Source: Luteibacter mycovicinus
Lineage (GTDB): Bacteria > Pseudomonadota > Gammaproteobacteria > Xanthomonadales > Rhodanobacteraceae
Direction of reading: 5' to 3'
Assembly (NCBI RefSeq): GCF_000745235.1
Contig: NZ_JQNL01000001.1
Span: 1,612,001 to 1,676,000 of the forward strand
Length of the DNA: 64,000 bases
Of the stretch, positions 16,646 through 26,161 are shown piece after piece. The notes below the pieces were generated by a model that had not been told where the DNA came from, made no database searches, and saw only the letters and a program-made list of their open reading frames with translations. A program made the position numbers and the translations under genes. Position 1 is the stretch's first letter. Each line of letters opens with the position of its first letter.

Positions 16646-17902
16646 TCAGGGCGAAGGGCGGGTGGCGACGCGGACGGCGGCACCATCGGTGAGCGAATCG
16701 GGCGGAGTCACGATGACGCTGTCACCCGGGGCGAGGCCCTGCGTCACCAGACGCTGCTCGCCGTCGTTGCGTGCGGCGAGCGTGACGTCGTGACGCATCG
16801 CCTTGTCGCTCGCAACGACGAAGACGACGTCGCGGTTGTCGCGACGCGCCAGCGCGCCGGCCGGGACGAGCACGCCTTTGGGTGCGTCGGCCACCGGCTC
16901 CGCCCGGCGCTCGAGGAACGACACGCGCACGCCCATGTCGGGAACGATCCGCGCGTCCTTCGATTCCAGGGCCACGCGTACCTTCACCGTGGCCTTACCG
17001 CGATCCGCCGCGGGCACGATGGCGATGACATGCGCGCCGATCTTCCAGTCCGGGTAGGCGTCGAGCACCGCCTCGGCGGGCATCTCGGCTTTGACCCGGC
17101 CGATATAGGCCTCGTTGACGTCGACGTCGATCTCCAGCGAGTCCATGTCGACGATGGTGCCGACACCGGTACGGGTGAAACCGCCGCCCGCCGAAAGCGG
17201 CGACACGATCTCGCCGACCTGCGCGGCCTTGTCGGTGATCACGCCGTCGAACGGCGCACGGATCACCGTGTAGTCGAGGTTGACCTGGCCGACACTGACC
17301 TGAGCATCCGCGGCGTCGGCCTGGCGACGCGCCGTGTTGAGCTGGGCGCGATAGGTGTTGGCCTGCGTACGTCCCTGCTCGGCGATCTGTCTGGAGACCA
17401 GCCCCCGGCCGACCAGCGCCTCCTGCCGATCGGCGTCGCGCAGTGCCTGCTCGAGCTGGGTCTGGCTTTGCACCACGCTGGCGCGCGCCGCCGCCGCGTT
17501 CGCCCGGTTGGCGTCGAGGCCGGCGCGCAGGGCGTTGTCTTCCAGGCGCGCCAGCACCTGGCCTTTCTTCACCCGGTCGCCTTCCTCGATCAGCACCTCC
17601 GTGAGCGTGCCGGTAATCTGCGCGGAGACCGTGGCCTGGCGCCGCGCGGTGACATAGCCCGTCGCCTGCAGCACCGCCCCGGCTTCCGCGGCGCCGGCCG
17701 GCGCGATCGCGGTCGCCACCGTCACCTCGACAGGCCGCTGCGCGAGCCACGCCCAGGCCGCTCCGCCCAGGGCGAGCAGGCCGATGAGAACGGCCAGCAC
17801 GATCAGCGCGATCTTCGTGGCGCCGCCGTTCCCACCCCCTGGGGATTCCCTGTGCGACTTGTCGATCTTCAGCTGCCGCAGCAGCTCGGCGTTCGAGTTC
17901 AT
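16646..17902 (-). CDS. Periplasmic adaptor (HlyD/RND-type) of ABC exporter
   Basis: A 418-residue membrane fusion protein with one N-terminal helix (IALIVLAVLIGLLALGGAAWAWL). The lipoyl/barrel-sandwich halves are seen in VTARRQATVSAQITGTLTEV and VIRAPFDGVITDKAAQVGE. A coiled-coil hairpin of about 80 residues rich in Ala, Gln and Arg lies between them, followed by beta-barrel domains. The first 30 residues are cytoplasmic and polar. It heads the operon adaptor-ATPase-permease-permease (DevBCA/MacAB-like). No outer-membrane factor is encoded beside it, so a TolC homologue elsewhere would be needed. Confidence 0.92.
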   Translation of the reverse strand: MNSNAELLRQLKIDKSHRESPGGGNGGATKIALIVLAVLIGLLALGGAAWAWLAQRPVEVTVATAIAPAGAAEAGAVLQATGYVTARRQATVSAQITGTLTEVLIEEGDRVKKGQVLARLEDNALRAGLDANRANAAAARASVVQSQTQLEQALRDADRQEALVGRGLVSRQIAEQGRTQANTYRAQLNTARRQADAADAQVSVGQVNLDYTVIRAPFDGVITDKAAQVGEIVSPLSAGGGFTRTGVGTIVDMDSLEIDVDVNEAYIGRVKAEMPAEAVLDAYPDWKIGAHVIAIVPAADRGKATVKVRVALESKDARIVPDMGVRVSFLERRAEPVADAPKGVLVPAGALARRDNRDVVFVVASDKAMRHDVTLAARNDGEQRLVTQGLAPGDSVIVTPPDSLTDGAAVRVATRPSP

Positions 17903-18024
17903 GTCCCCGTGGTCCCCTGGCGATACGGATCGTCGGCAAGATCATGCGATCCGGGCGGACCGTGCACCACTTCCGCCCATCAGTCATCTGCCGTGACAGG
18001 TGTCACCTGATAGTCTTGGCGCCC

Positions 18025-18711
18025 ATGAATACCGTCATCCCTTCGCCGGCCCAGCCGAGCATCCCCGTCGCCGGGCGCAGCGAGCGTTTCCCGGTCCGTC
18101 GCGTCTTCTGCATCGGCCGTAACTACGCCGACCACGCCAAAGAGATGGGCGCGTCGGTCGACACGGCCAATCCGATGTTCTTCACCAAGCCCGCCGATGC
18201 CCTCGTCACCGACGGGGCCGACGTGCCCTACCCGTCCGTCACCCACGATCTGCACCACGAAGTGGAGATGGTCGTGGCGCTGGGATCGGGCGGTACGGAC
18301 CTGACCCTCGAGCAGGCCGCCGCCACGGTCTGGGGCTACGGCGTGGGCCTGGACCTGACCCGCCGCGACCTGCAGGCCCAGGCCAAGGCCAAGGGCTCGC
18401 CGTGGGACGTCGCCAAGGCCTTCGACCATTCGGCACCGGTCTCCGCCCTGGTTCCCGCCTCCGAGGTCACGCCGACCGCCGCGACGCGGATCTCGCTGGA
18501 GATCAACGGGGAGACCCGGCAGGCGGCCACCCTCGGCGACATGCTGCTCGATGTCCCGGCGATCCTCTCGGCGCTGTCGAAGCTGTTCGAGCTCAAGGCG
18601 GGCGACATCGTCTACACCGGTACACCGGCCGGTGTATCGGCATTGCTGCGCGGCGATCGTTTCCGTGCGACCCTCGAAGGCGTCGCCACGCTCGAAGGTC
18701 GCGTGGTCTGA
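18025..18711 (+). CDS. Fumarylacetoacetate hydrolase family protein
   Basis: A 228-residue enzyme of the FAH superfamily. The metal site is in DLHHEVEMVVALG, with RNYADHAKEMGA upstream. GYGVGLDLTRRDLQ, KAFDHSAPVS and AGDIVYTGTPAGVSAL complete the family pattern. Closest known types are acylpyruvate hydrolases (YcgM/FAHD1-like, acting on oxaloacetate or acylpyruvates). The start was placed at MNTVIPSPAQ because upstream residues are not protein-like. It is divergent from the exporter operon. Confidence 0.9.
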   Translation: MNTVIPSPAQPSIPVAGRSERFPVRRVFCIGRNYADHAKEMGASVDTANPMFFTKPADALVTDGADVPYPSVTHDLHHEVEMVVALGSGGTDLTLEQAAATVWGYGVGLDLTRRDLQAQAKAKGSPWDVAKAFDHSAPVSALVPASEVTPTAATRISLEINGETRQAATLGDMLLDVPAILSALSKLFELKAGDIVYTGTPAGVSALLRGDRFRATLEGVATLEGRVV

Positions 18712-18784
18712 CTTCGCAAAGTCCTGACATCCGGAACGTTAGTTTTTTACGTTCGACGCCCAGACCCAGAAGGAGAAACCCACG

Positions 18785-19195
18785 ATGAGCATCGTCGCGG
18801 AATTCAAGAAGTTCGCACTACGCGGCAACGTCATCGACCTCGCGGTCGGTGTTGTGGTCGGTGCGGCGTTCAGCAAGATCGTCACCTCGCTGGTGGACAA
18901 CATCATCATGCCCCCCATCGGCTGGCTGATCGGCGGCATCGACTTTTCAGACTGGAAGTGGGTGCTCAAACCCGCCGACGCCGCGACCAAGACCGCCGAA
19001 GTGGCGATCCAGTACGGCGTGTTCATCAACGTACTGATCCAGTTCGTCATCATCGCGTTCGCCATCTTCATGGTGGTCAAAGCGATCAACCGCCTGACGC
19101 ATCGCGAAGAGGCCAAGCCGGCCGCACCGGCCGCCGACGTGGTGCTGCTGACGGAAATCCGCGACCTGCTCAGGCAGCAGCCGCCGCGCGTCTGA
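18785..19195 (+). CDS. mscL: Large-conductance mechanosensitive channel MscL
   Basis: A 136-residue inner-membrane protein with the MscL pattern: an amphipathic start ([20 protein letters not shown]), TM1 with [19 protein letters not shown], a periplasmic loop, TM2 with [20 protein letters not shown], and a C-terminal helix ending [10 protein letters not shown]. It opens under membrane tension to relieve osmotic downshock. It has its own ribosome binding site (AGAAGGAG) and an intrinsic terminator directly after it. Confidence 0.97.
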   Translation: MSIVAEFKKFALRGNVIDLAVGVVVGAAFSKIVTSLVDNIIMPPIGWLIGGIDFSDWKWVLKPADAATKTAEVAIQYGVFINVLIQFVIIAFAIFMVVKAINRLTHREEAKPAAPAADVVLLTEIRDLLRQQPPRV

Positions 19196-19210
19196 TTCCG
19201 CGCTTTCGGA

Positions 19211-19253
19211 GGGACGAGGTGACCGGCATGTCCGGCTTGCCTCGTCCCTTTTT
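19211..19253 (+). terminator. Intrinsic terminator of mscL
   Basis: Arms GGGACGAGG and CCTCGTCCC enclose a loop containing a second small hairpin, followed by TTTTT. It begins 15 bases after the mscL stop. Confidence 0.85.
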
Positions 19254-19262
19254 GCTGTCTGG

Positions 19263-19299
19263 AAAAAAAAGAGGCCGCCGAGTGGGAGCTCGGCGGCCT
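19263..19299 (-). terminator. Intrinsic terminator of the TonB receptor gene
   Basis: An 11-bp perfect stem (AGGCCGCCGAG / CTCGGCGGCCT) with a 6-base loop. Read on the minus strand it is followed by an eight-T run. It lies about 80 bases past the receptor stop. Confidence 0.85.
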
Positions 19300-19381
19300 G
19301 ATCCGGGGAGAACGTTGCGCCGCGGGAGATGAGTCGGGAGACTCGCGGCGCTTATTGTTGGAATGGTTTTGGATCGGTCGA

Positions 19382-22378
19382 TCAGAAGTCGTAGTTGATA
19401 CCGAAGCGGACGTAGCGCGGCGTGCTGAAGTAGTTGATGCGGTCGTAGTTGGTGTTCAGCGCCTTGCTGCTGCCATAGATCGCATACGTCGACGTCGGCA
19501 CCGACTCGTTCAGCAGGTTATAGACCATGACATTGAAGCCAAGTTTCTGGTCGGCCCACATCGGGCGATATTCCGCCGAGACCGAGATGATGTGCTGCCA
19601 CGGCTGGCGACCCGCGTCGCCCGGTGCCGAGGCGACGCCACCGCAGTAGTGGTAGTAGCTGCCGTAGCCGACCGGGTTGCTCTCATCCGCGCCGTAGTAA
19701 CCGATACAGGTCTTGGGTGTGCCCGACATCAGCGCGATGTTGCCCGAGAGCATCCACTCCGGTGCCGCCTGCCAGGAACCGTAGATCTTCAGCTGGTGCG
19801 TGCGGTCGTTGGAGAGCAGACCGTTGGAGTTTTCCATCAGCTTGCCGAAGTCCCAGTCGACCGTCGCCGATACGTCGGTCTGACCGATGTCCGAACGGAC
19901 CTGGCCTTCCGTGTTGCCGTAGCTCTTCGAGTAGACGTAGTCGATCTTGGCCTGCCACTTGCCATCGAACGGATGCTCGAGGAAGGTCTCCAGACCGTAG
20001 TAGCTACGCTTGGCGCTCGGCATGCCGAAGTCGGCCGCGGAGACCGAGACGCTGTAGTAACCGCCGGCCGGGTTGACGATGCGGTATGTGTTGCTGCGGC
20101 CCGGATTGGACAGGTAGCAACCGTTGAGCGTGGAGGCGTCGACGTCGTAGCCGAGCGACTGCGCCTTGCTCGCGATCGTGGTGGTGTCGCAGATGTCGTC
20201 CAGGATGTTACGCAGCTTGCGCACCTGACCCTTCATGCCCCAGACGTAGTCCGCGTTGATCTGCTGGGTGAAGCCCAGCATGTATTCATCCTGGTACTCG
20301 GACTTGATGTTGCTGGAGGCCACGGTCTTCGCGTCCGGCGGTGTGCCGTACTCGTTATTGGCCGACACCGCGCCACCCGTGGACGAGGCCAGCTGGGTCA
20401 GGCCGGTGGGATTGCCGTTAGCGTCGATGCCCGTGTAGGTGTAGTACTCGTTGGTGTACAGCGAACCGGCGGCGGCGCGCAGCGCGACGGACGCCGGCAT
20501 GGCGAGGTAGTAACGACCGGCGTTCGCATAGACCTTCAGCGACGAGTCGCCGTTCACGTCCCAGCTGAAGCCCAGGCGCGGCGCCCACTGCGGCTTGGTC
20601 ATGCGCAGGAAGGCTTCACCGCTCGGGTTGTAGTTGGTGAACTGGTCGTTGCGCAGGCCGATCTTCACCAGCCAGCGATCGTCCACCTGCCAGCTGTCTT
20701 CGATGTACTGGGCGCGCTGCTTCACGCGCACCGACGCCGAGGTGCTGTAGAGGTACTTCGATACGTAGTAGCCGTCCTGACCGCCCGCACCCGTGCTCGG
20801 CGCGGCGACGTACGGACTGTCGCTGATGTTGGTCGCCGGATCGCCGTAACCGTAGATCCAGGCCGAGCCGGTCTCGCCATCGTCGACGTCGTGCGAGTTG
20901 AGGTTGTCGATACCACCGGTGATCGTGTGATCGCCGATCTTCCAGGCCAGATCGACGCGCAGGTTGCTGCTGGTGGCGCGGTGGTTCGGATCGTTCGCGG
21001 TCAGCACCGTCTGAGAGTTGACGATGGAATTGCCGCCGGTGATCGCCGGGTTCTCGAACTCGGAACCACTGATGTACTCCAGCGACGGGTCGTAACCCGG
21101 GGTCTGGCTGAAGTACGTCATCTTCTGCTTGCCGTACATGGCGGTCAGCGTGAGATCGTCGGTGATGTAGCTCGTGTACTTGGCGATCGAGACCCGGGCG
21201 CTGTTCTTGGTCGAGGTGTCGAAGCTGTTCAGATCGCCCGTCTGGTTCGTCGCGTAGTCGTAGTCGTACTCGTTACCCTTGTACGACGTCTTCGTCGACG
21301 CGCCGGTCAGCTCGAGGATATTGTTGTCGTTGATGTTCCAGTCGAGCTTGGTGTACCACTTCGGATTGTTGTACTCGTAATCGGTGTTGTACGACGACGT
21401 CGCGGGACCGACACTGTTACCGGCTTTCTTGTCGCCTTCGACCGCCGCGAAGAAGAACAGCTTGTCCTTGATCAGCGGGCCGCCGACATACGCGCTCTCG
21501 GTGGTTTCCCAGGACTTGTTGTCGGAATAACGACGGTAGAGATTGCCCGCGTTGGCACCGGTCACGTAATACGAGCTCGGGCTCACGCCCTGCGCGAACG
21601 CCGGTGTCCACTGAACCTGCGCACCGAAGTGCCATTCGTTGGTACCGCGCTTGCCGCTCTGACTGATCACGCCGCCGTCCGAGCGACCGTAAGCCGCACC
21701 GTAGCCGCCGCTGAGGATTTCCTGCTGATCGATCGCGCCATAGGGCAGGCTGATGCCGCCGAAGCCGCTGAGCGGGTCGGTGGTGTTGAAGCCGTTGAGG
21801 TAATAGGCGTTCTCGGTGACCGACGAGCCGGCGAACGAAACGAGCGAGCCACCCGTGGTACCGCTCTTGAAGCCGCTGTAACCCGGAACGACGCCTGGCG
21901 CGAGCAGCGCGATCGCTTCGGCGCTGCGCGCCAGCGGCAGCTTCGCCAGCTGCTGGGAGGTGATGACGGTGCGTGCGTCGACGCTGGACACGTCGATGAC
22001 TGGGAGCGCGTTGGCCGACACGGTGACCGAGCTCAGGCTCGTCGCATCGCCGGACGCCGCGGCAAAGGACACTTCCGTACCGGAACCGACACGAAGGCCG
22101 ACGTCGCTGCGCGTGTCGACGACCTTGCCGCCCTGCATGAGCGATACGGTATAGCTGCCGAGCGGCAGCGAACCCACCGTGTAACGGCCGTCGCTGCCCA
22201 CGGCGACTTCACGCGTCACACCCGAGGTGCTCTTGACCTGGACCGACTCGCCCTCGGCGACGGGCGCCTGACCGAAGATGCTGCCGGTGGTCGACTGCGC
22301 GATGGCCACGGTGCTGCCCAGCGCCAGGGCCAGCGCGAGGCTGATCCGGCTCAGGCGGATGGATGTCGAATTCTTCAC
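19382..22378 (-). CDS. Oar-like TonB-dependent outer-membrane receptor
   Basis: A 998-residue outer-membrane protein. A signal peptide (to about residue 27, ending VAIAQS) is followed by a carboxypeptidase-regulatory-like beta-sandwich (about 30-100, with GRYTVGSLPLGSYTVSLMQ). Next come the plug domain (about 110-240, with NAYYLNGFNTTDPLSG and GGYGAAYGRSDGGVI) and a 22-strand barrel ending in aromatic RFGINYDF. The added N-terminal domain defines the Oar-like group common in Xanthomonadales. The ligand is unknown; such receptors take up peptides, glycans or siderophores. No TonB box could be assigned with confidence. An AraC-family gene lies upstream on the same strand. Confidence 0.93.
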   Translation of the reverse strand: MKNSTSIRLSRISLALALALGSTVAIAQSTTGSIFGQAPVAEGESVQVKSTSGVTREVAVGSDGRYTVGSLPLGSYTVSLMQGGKVVDTRSDVGLRVGSGTEVSFAAASGDATSLSSVTVSANALPVIDVSSVDARTVITSQQLAKLPLARSAEAIALLAPGVVPGYSGFKSGTTGGSLVSFAGSSVTENAYYLNGFNTTDPLSGFGGISLPYGAIDQQEILSGGYGAAYGRSDGGVISQSGKRGTNEWHFGAQVQWTPAFAQGVSPSSYYVTGANAGNLYRRYSDNKSWETTESAYVGGPLIKDKLFFFAAVEGDKKAGNSVGPATSSYNTDYEYNNPKWYTKLDWNINDNNILELTGASTKTSYKGNEYDYDYATNQTGDLNSFDTSTKNSARVSIAKYTSYITDDLTLTAMYGKQKMTYFSQTPGYDPSLEYISGSEFENPAITGGNSIVNSQTVLTANDPNHRATSSNLRVDLAWKIGDHTITGGIDNLNSHDVDDGETGSAWIYGYGDPATNISDSPYVAAPSTGAGGQDGYYVSKYLYSTSASVRVKQRAQYIEDSWQVDDRWLVKIGLRNDQFTNYNPSGEAFLRMTKPQWAPRLGFSWDVNGDSSLKVYANAGRYYLAMPASVALRAAAGSLYTNEYYTYTGIDANGNPTGLTQLASSTGGAVSANNEYGTPPDAKTVASSNIKSEYQDEYMLGFTQQINADYVWGMKGQVRKLRNILDDICDTTTIASKAQSLGYDVDASTLNGCYLSNPGRSNTYRIVNPAGGYYSVSVSAADFGMPSAKRSYYGLETFLEHPFDGKWQAKIDYVYSKSYGNTEGQVRSDIGQTDVSATVDWDFGKLMENSNGLLSNDRTHQLKIYGSWQAAPEWMLSGNIALMSGTPKTCIGYYGADESNPVGYGSYYHYCGGVASAPGDAGRQPWQHIISVSAEYRPMWADQKLGFNVMVYNLLNESVPTSTYAIYGSSKALNTNYDRINYFSTPRYVRFGINYDF

Positions 22379-22565
22379 TAGGAAACTCCCCGAAATTTAG
22401 GATGCGCGACGCCACGAGGCCGGCACCCTGGCAAGGCGCCTTCCCCAACTGCCCGTGACGTGTGATTCGTTTTATGACTTCGTCGATGCGTGGCCGACGG
22501 GGCCACGACTTCAATTTAGTGTTAAGAACCTGCATCCATACGGCGGAAACTGCCGCATCATTCGG

Positions 22566-23570
22566 TCATTCGTCGGACGTTTGGACGTCCGAACGGTCTA
22601 CCGGCGGCAACGCCCCAACCATTGCGGCCTGACGGAAACGACGCGGTGACGTACCGACATGGTCGCGGAAGCAGCGACTGAAATTGGTCATGTCGCCGAA
22701 GCCCCAGGCGTGGGCGATCTGCGCGATGCCGCGATGACGAAGGCGGGGATCGGACAGTTCGCGCTGGCAACGTGCGAGGCGCTCGAGTCGAACCCAGCGC
22801 ATGAGGGTCAGGTCTTCGTCGGAAAACAGTTCGAACAGATGACTGGCCGAGAGACCGACACCCTTCGCGATCATGTCGATGCACAGCTCGGGATCGGCGA
22901 GGTGCTCGCGGGCGAACTGACGCACCTGACGCTTGTGGTACTGCCGCAGGCGCGAGGGGGACGATTCACTCGCGTCCACGGATTCCAGCGCGGCGGCAAG
23001 CATATGGGGAATCGCATCGGCCAGCCGGTCGGCTACCGGTTCGGACAGGCCCGCCGGATGCGCGAACATTTCCTGGAAGAGGACACGCAGGTAGCCCACG
23101 GGACCCAGGTGCCCGGGCAGGCCGACCGCCGCCACATCGTCCAGGCGTGGGATGGCGTCGCGCAGGACCGACAGCGGAAGATGGATCGACTGGACGCTGC
23201 AACGCCCCAGTTCCAGCCGGAAGGGCTGGGACAGGTCGATCAGGCAGAAATCGCCGCCGGCCAGATCGCTGTGCCGCCCGTGCTGCTCGACACGCGCCCG
23301 TCCGTCGAGCTGCAAGGTCAGCAGCACCGCCTGACGATGCTCGCGCGGAAGCGCCGCCTCGGTCAGCACGTGCGGCGTGTGCCGGAACGCGCCCAGGCGC
23401 AGGCGATCGCCAGCGTAGCCGTCCACGAGCGTGCTGGTTTCGAAGCGGCTGGGTGCCCGCTCGACAAAGGCCTGCCAGAAACGCCGGGCAAGCAGCCGGT
23501 TGTTTTCGATACCGTCATCGGAGCGCGACAACGGAGGAAATGCATACGACATGGACGACAAGGCGGTCAT
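22566..23570 (-). CDS. AraC-family transcriptional regulator
   Basis: A 334-residue regulator. The N-terminal half (about 1-200) is an AraC-binding-like sensor (FETSTLVDGYAGDRLRLGAF, then GGDFCLIDLSQPF). The C-terminal 110 residues are the double HTH, with LCIDMIAKGVGLSASHLFEL and IAQIAHAWGFGDMTNFSRCF. The start is uncertain: MTALSS begins five bases after the stop of the small Pro-rich gene, which implies coupling, and an internal ATG lies 18 bases on. The family member is not recognised. It lies 187 bases upstream of the TonB receptor on the same strand and could control that gene, its own operon or unlinked genes. Confidence 0.9.
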   Translation of the reverse strand: MTALSSMSYAFPPLSRSDDGIENNRLLARRFWQAFVERAPSRFETSTLVDGYAGDRLRLGAFRHTPHVLTEAALPREHRQAVLLTLQLDGRARVEQHGRHSDLAGGDFCLIDLSQPFRLELGRCSVQSIHLPLSVLRDAIPRLDDVAAVGLPGHLGPVGYLRVLFQEMFAHPAGLSEPVADRLADAIPHMLAAALESVDASESSPSRLRQYHKRQVRQFAREHLADPELCIDMIAKGVGLSASHLFELFSDEDLTLMRWVRLERLARCQRELSDPRLRHRGIAQIAHAWGFGDMTNFSRCFRDHVGTSPRRFRQAAMVGALPPVDRSDVQTSDE

Positions 23571-23575
23571 TCCGG

Positions 23576-23875
23576 TTATGAGGCGGGGGGAGGCGGAGGC
23601 GGCGGAGGTGCGCCGTCCGGGCCGGGGGGCGGCCCGACAGGCCGCTTGAATCCCTTCTCATCCATGCACTGAGCCATGAGGTCCGGCGGCACGGGGTCGT
23701 CCTCTTCGCCACCGAGTTCGTTCCAGCAATCGTCCAGCGCCGCCTCGACCTTCGGGTCGCGGTGCGCCTGGCGACCGTCCGGGGGACCGGGCGGCCGATC
23801 CTGGGCGACCGCCGCGGCGGCCAGGGCGATCCCGAAGGAGAAGAGCAGCGAAGGCAGCGCGTTGAACGGTTTCAT
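23576..23875 (-). CDS. Small proline/glycine-rich periplasmic protein
   Basis: A 99-residue secreted protein. A signal peptide (MKPFNALPSLLFSFGIALAA, cleavage near VAQ) is followed by RPPGPPDGRQAHRDPK. A short helical part with two cysteines (DDCWNEL, MAQCMDEKGF) follows, then a Pro run of eight residues ending PAS. The ATG was chosen for spacing from AAGG; another ATG lies six bases upstream. It is in one transcription unit with the AraC gene and is divergent, across 140 bases, from a two-component operon whose sensor has a similar PPG-rich periplasmic region. The function is unknown. Confidence 0.7.
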   Translation of the reverse strand: MKPFNALPSLLFSFGIALAAAAVAQDRPPGPPDGRQAHRDPKVEAALDDCWNELGGEEDDPVPPDLMAQCMDEKGFKRPVGPPPGPDGAPPPPPPPPAS

Positions 23876-24015
23876 GGCCATCCTTAGTGGTGTGCGGTGT
23901 CTGCACACGCTAAGTGGCTTCCGTCACGAGGGAATGTCCTTTTGTGTCCGCTTTGTGTCGGCTGTTTTGCCGCGGGGACAAACGCCTCGTAGACTGGTCT
24001 GGTATTTAAAGCAGC

Positions 24016-24735
24016 ATGACCATGGACCTTCAGTCACTCATCCTCGTCGTGGATGACGATCCCGAACTGCGCGGGCTGATCACCGATTTCCTCGGCGGTC
24101 ACGGATACCGTGTGCATGCAGCCGAAAACGTCGCCCAGATGTCGCTTTCCATCGAACGTGAGCGACCGGACCTCATCGTGCTCGACGTGATGATGCCGGG
24201 CGAGGACGGCCTGAGCGCGGCGCGGCGCCTCGCCGCCGAGAAGGGTCCCCCGGTCATCATCCTGAGTGCGCTCGGCAGCGATACCGACCGGATCATCGGG
24301 CTGGAAGTCGGTGCCGACGACTACCTAGCCAAGCCCTGCAACCCACGCGAGCTGCTGGCCCGCGTGCGTGCCGTCCTGCGGCGCAGCAGCCAGGACGCGC
24401 CTTCACCCGCCGAGGAAATCCGTCCTTACGGTTTTGCCGGCTGGCGCCTCGATCTGACGCGGCGCGACCTGCGCGATCCGACCGGCATCTTCATCAATCT
24501 TTCCGATGGCGAGTTCGCCCTGCTCCGCGCCTTCGTCGAACACCCGCAACGCATCCTGAGCCGCGATCAGCTGCTCGACCTCGTTCACCGGGGCCGCGCG
24601 GACGTGTTCGACCGCGCCATCGACACGCAGATCAGCCGGCTGCGGCGCAAACTGAATGACCGCGCGCAGGACGAAATGATCCGTACCGTGCGCAACGAGG
24701 GCTACATGCTCCTGCCGAAGGTCACCCGCCTGTGA
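24016..24735 (+). CDS. OmpR-family response regulator
   Basis: A 239-residue regulator. The receiver domain (about 8-122) has acidic DDD near residues 14-16, phospho-acceptor Asp in LIVLDVMMPGEDG, and the Lys in YLAKPCNPRELLARV. The winged-helix domain is recognised by LSDGEFALLRAFVEHPQRIL and AIDTQISRLRRKLND. Two in-frame ATGs lie six bases apart and the first was kept. It overlaps the sensor kinase by four bases (GTGA). It is divergent from the small Pro-rich protein gene, which is a likely target. Confidence 0.93.
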   Translation: MTMDLQSLILVVDDDPELRGLITDFLGGHGYRVHAAENVAQMSLSIERERPDLIVLDVMMPGEDGLSAARRLAAEKGPPVIILSALGSDTDRIIGLEVGADDYLAKPCNPRELLARVRAVLRRSSQDAPSPAEEIRPYGFAGWRLDLTRRDLRDPTGIFINLSDGEFALLRAFVEHPQRILSRDQLLDLVHRGRADVFDRAIDTQISRLRRKLNDRAQDEMIRTVRNEGYMLLPKVTRL

Positions 24736-26150
24736 CGCGACGTTCCGGCCTGTCGATCTTCGCCCGCAGCTTTCTGCTGATGGTGTGCGCGCTGCTGATC
24801 GCCTCCGGCATCGGGGTGGGCGTACTCGTCCTCCGTCCGCCGACGCTGCCGCCCATGGCGAGCCTCTTCGACGTGGCGGCCGCCCTGCGGAACGACGGAG
24901 CGCCGTTCAGCCAGCGCGACTTCGACGACCGGAGGCCGCCCGGCTCCGCGCCACGCGACGGCCAGGCCACCGCCATGCTGCCCGGCGACGACCGCCGCGG
25001 CCCGCCCGGCATGGACTTCATGCCGCCCAACCCCGCCGACCTCGATGTGCGCACCCAGGCCGACGCGCCCACGCCCCCGGACGGTTCCGACAGTCGCCTG
25101 TCGGCACACCTCCTTCCGCGGCTGGCGGGCCTTCTGCGCGTCGCCCAGGATGACCTTCGCGTCTATGCGGTGGACAGCGGCATGGACCGCCACCCCGGCG
25201 CGATGCGCGTCAGCATGGGCGCGGGGTCGCTGGTCGGGTGGCGACAGGCGGATGGCCGATGGCGGGTCGCCTCGGTGCCCGTGGAGCCCTTTCCTTCCAT
25301 GCTTCAGCAGGAGCTGTTCCTGCTGTTCGGCGTGAGCGTGCTGGTGCTGCTGCCCTTCGCCTGGTGGTTCGCCCGGGCGCTGTCGGCACCGATCCATCGT
25401 TTCGCCGAGGCGGCACAGCGTCTGGGTGCGGACACCAGCGCGCCGCCGGTGCCGCGTGAGGGACCGCCCGAGATGCGTCGTGCGGTCGATGCCTTCAACG
25501 GCATGCAGGGGCGCGTGAATCGTCTGCTCCACGAGCGCACGCACATGATCGCCGCGATCGCGCACGACCTGCGCACGCCGCTGACGCGCCTGTCGTTCCG
25601 GCTCGACGGCCTGCCCGGCCCGCTCGGCGCCAAGGTGGACGGCGACCTCCAGGAGATGAAGACGATGATCTCCGCCGCGCTCGATTTCATGCGCGACCGC
25701 TCGCTGGGCACGCAACGCCAGCCGCTGGATTTCCGGCTGCTGGTCGAGAGCGTGAGCGACGACCTGGTCGACGTGGGGCATGACGTGGCGGTGTTTTCCG
25801 GGCCGCCCGTGACGCTCGATGGCGATCCGGTGGCGCTGCGCCGCGCTGTCGTCAACCTCGTCGAAAACGGGATCAAGTACGGGCAAAGGGTGCGCATGCG
25901 CCTGCGCACCGTCCGTGGCGAATGCCTGCTCGAAATCGATGACGACGGCCCGGGCATTCCCGAGGCCATGCAGCAACAGGTCTTCGCGCCGTTCTTCCGC
26001 CTGGAATCCTCGCGAAACCGCGACACCGGCGGCATCGGCCTCGGCCTCGCCACTGTCCGCGCCATCGTGCTCGATCACGGCGGCAGCATCGTGCTGCGCA
26101 ACCGCAAGGAAGGCGGTCTGCGCGTGGTGGTGAGCCTGCCACAACCGTAG
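24732..26150 (+). CDS. Sensor histidine kinase with Pro/Gly-rich periplasmic domain
   Basis: A 472-residue inner-membrane kinase. TM1 is at about 10-35, and a periplasmic region of about 150 residues is unusually rich in Pro, Gly, Asp and Met (RRPPGSAPRDG, DRRGPPGMDFMPPNPAD). TM2 is near LFLLFGVSVLVLLPFAWWF. A HAMP linker and HisKA follow, with IAHDLRTPL (His near residue 278). HATPase_c has the N-box NLVENGIKYG and DDGPGIP. The GTG start is coupled to the regulator stop. The sensor region has no named fold that I recognise. Its PPG-rich composition parallels that of the divergently encoded small periplasmic protein, hinting at a shared ligand or at direct contact. Confidence 0.9.
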   Translation: MTRRSGLSIFARSFLLMVCALLIASGIGVGVLVLRPPTLPPMASLFDVAAALRNDGAPFSQRDFDDRRPPGSAPRDGQATAMLPGDDRRGPPGMDFMPPNPADLDVRTQADAPTPPDGSDSRLSAHLLPRLAGLLRVAQDDLRVYAVDSGMDRHPGAMRVSMGAGSLVGWRQADGRWRVASVPVEPFPSMLQQELFLLFGVSVLVLLPFAWWFARALSAPIHRFAEAAQRLGADTSAPPVPREGPPEMRRAVDAFNGMQGRVNRLLHERTHMIAAIAHDLRTPLTRLSFRLDGLPGPLGAKVDGDLQEMKTMISAALDFMRDRSLGTQRQPLDFRLLVESVSDDLVDVGHDVAVFSGPPVTLDGDPVALRRAVVNLVENGIKYGQRVRMRLRTVRGECLLEIDDDGPGIPEAMQQQVFAPFFRLESSRNRDTGGIGLGLATVRAIVLDHGGSIVLRNRKEGGLRVVVSLPQP

Positions 26151-26161
26151 CTTCGGGAGCC

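Noticed and set aside
19355..22381. A 1008-codon open frame antisense to the TonB receptor
   Set aside because: It mirrors the receptor gene almost exactly, has Val/Arg/Asp-rich composition without any domain, and arises from high-GC codon bias. The receptor on the other strand has a signal peptide, plug and barrel.
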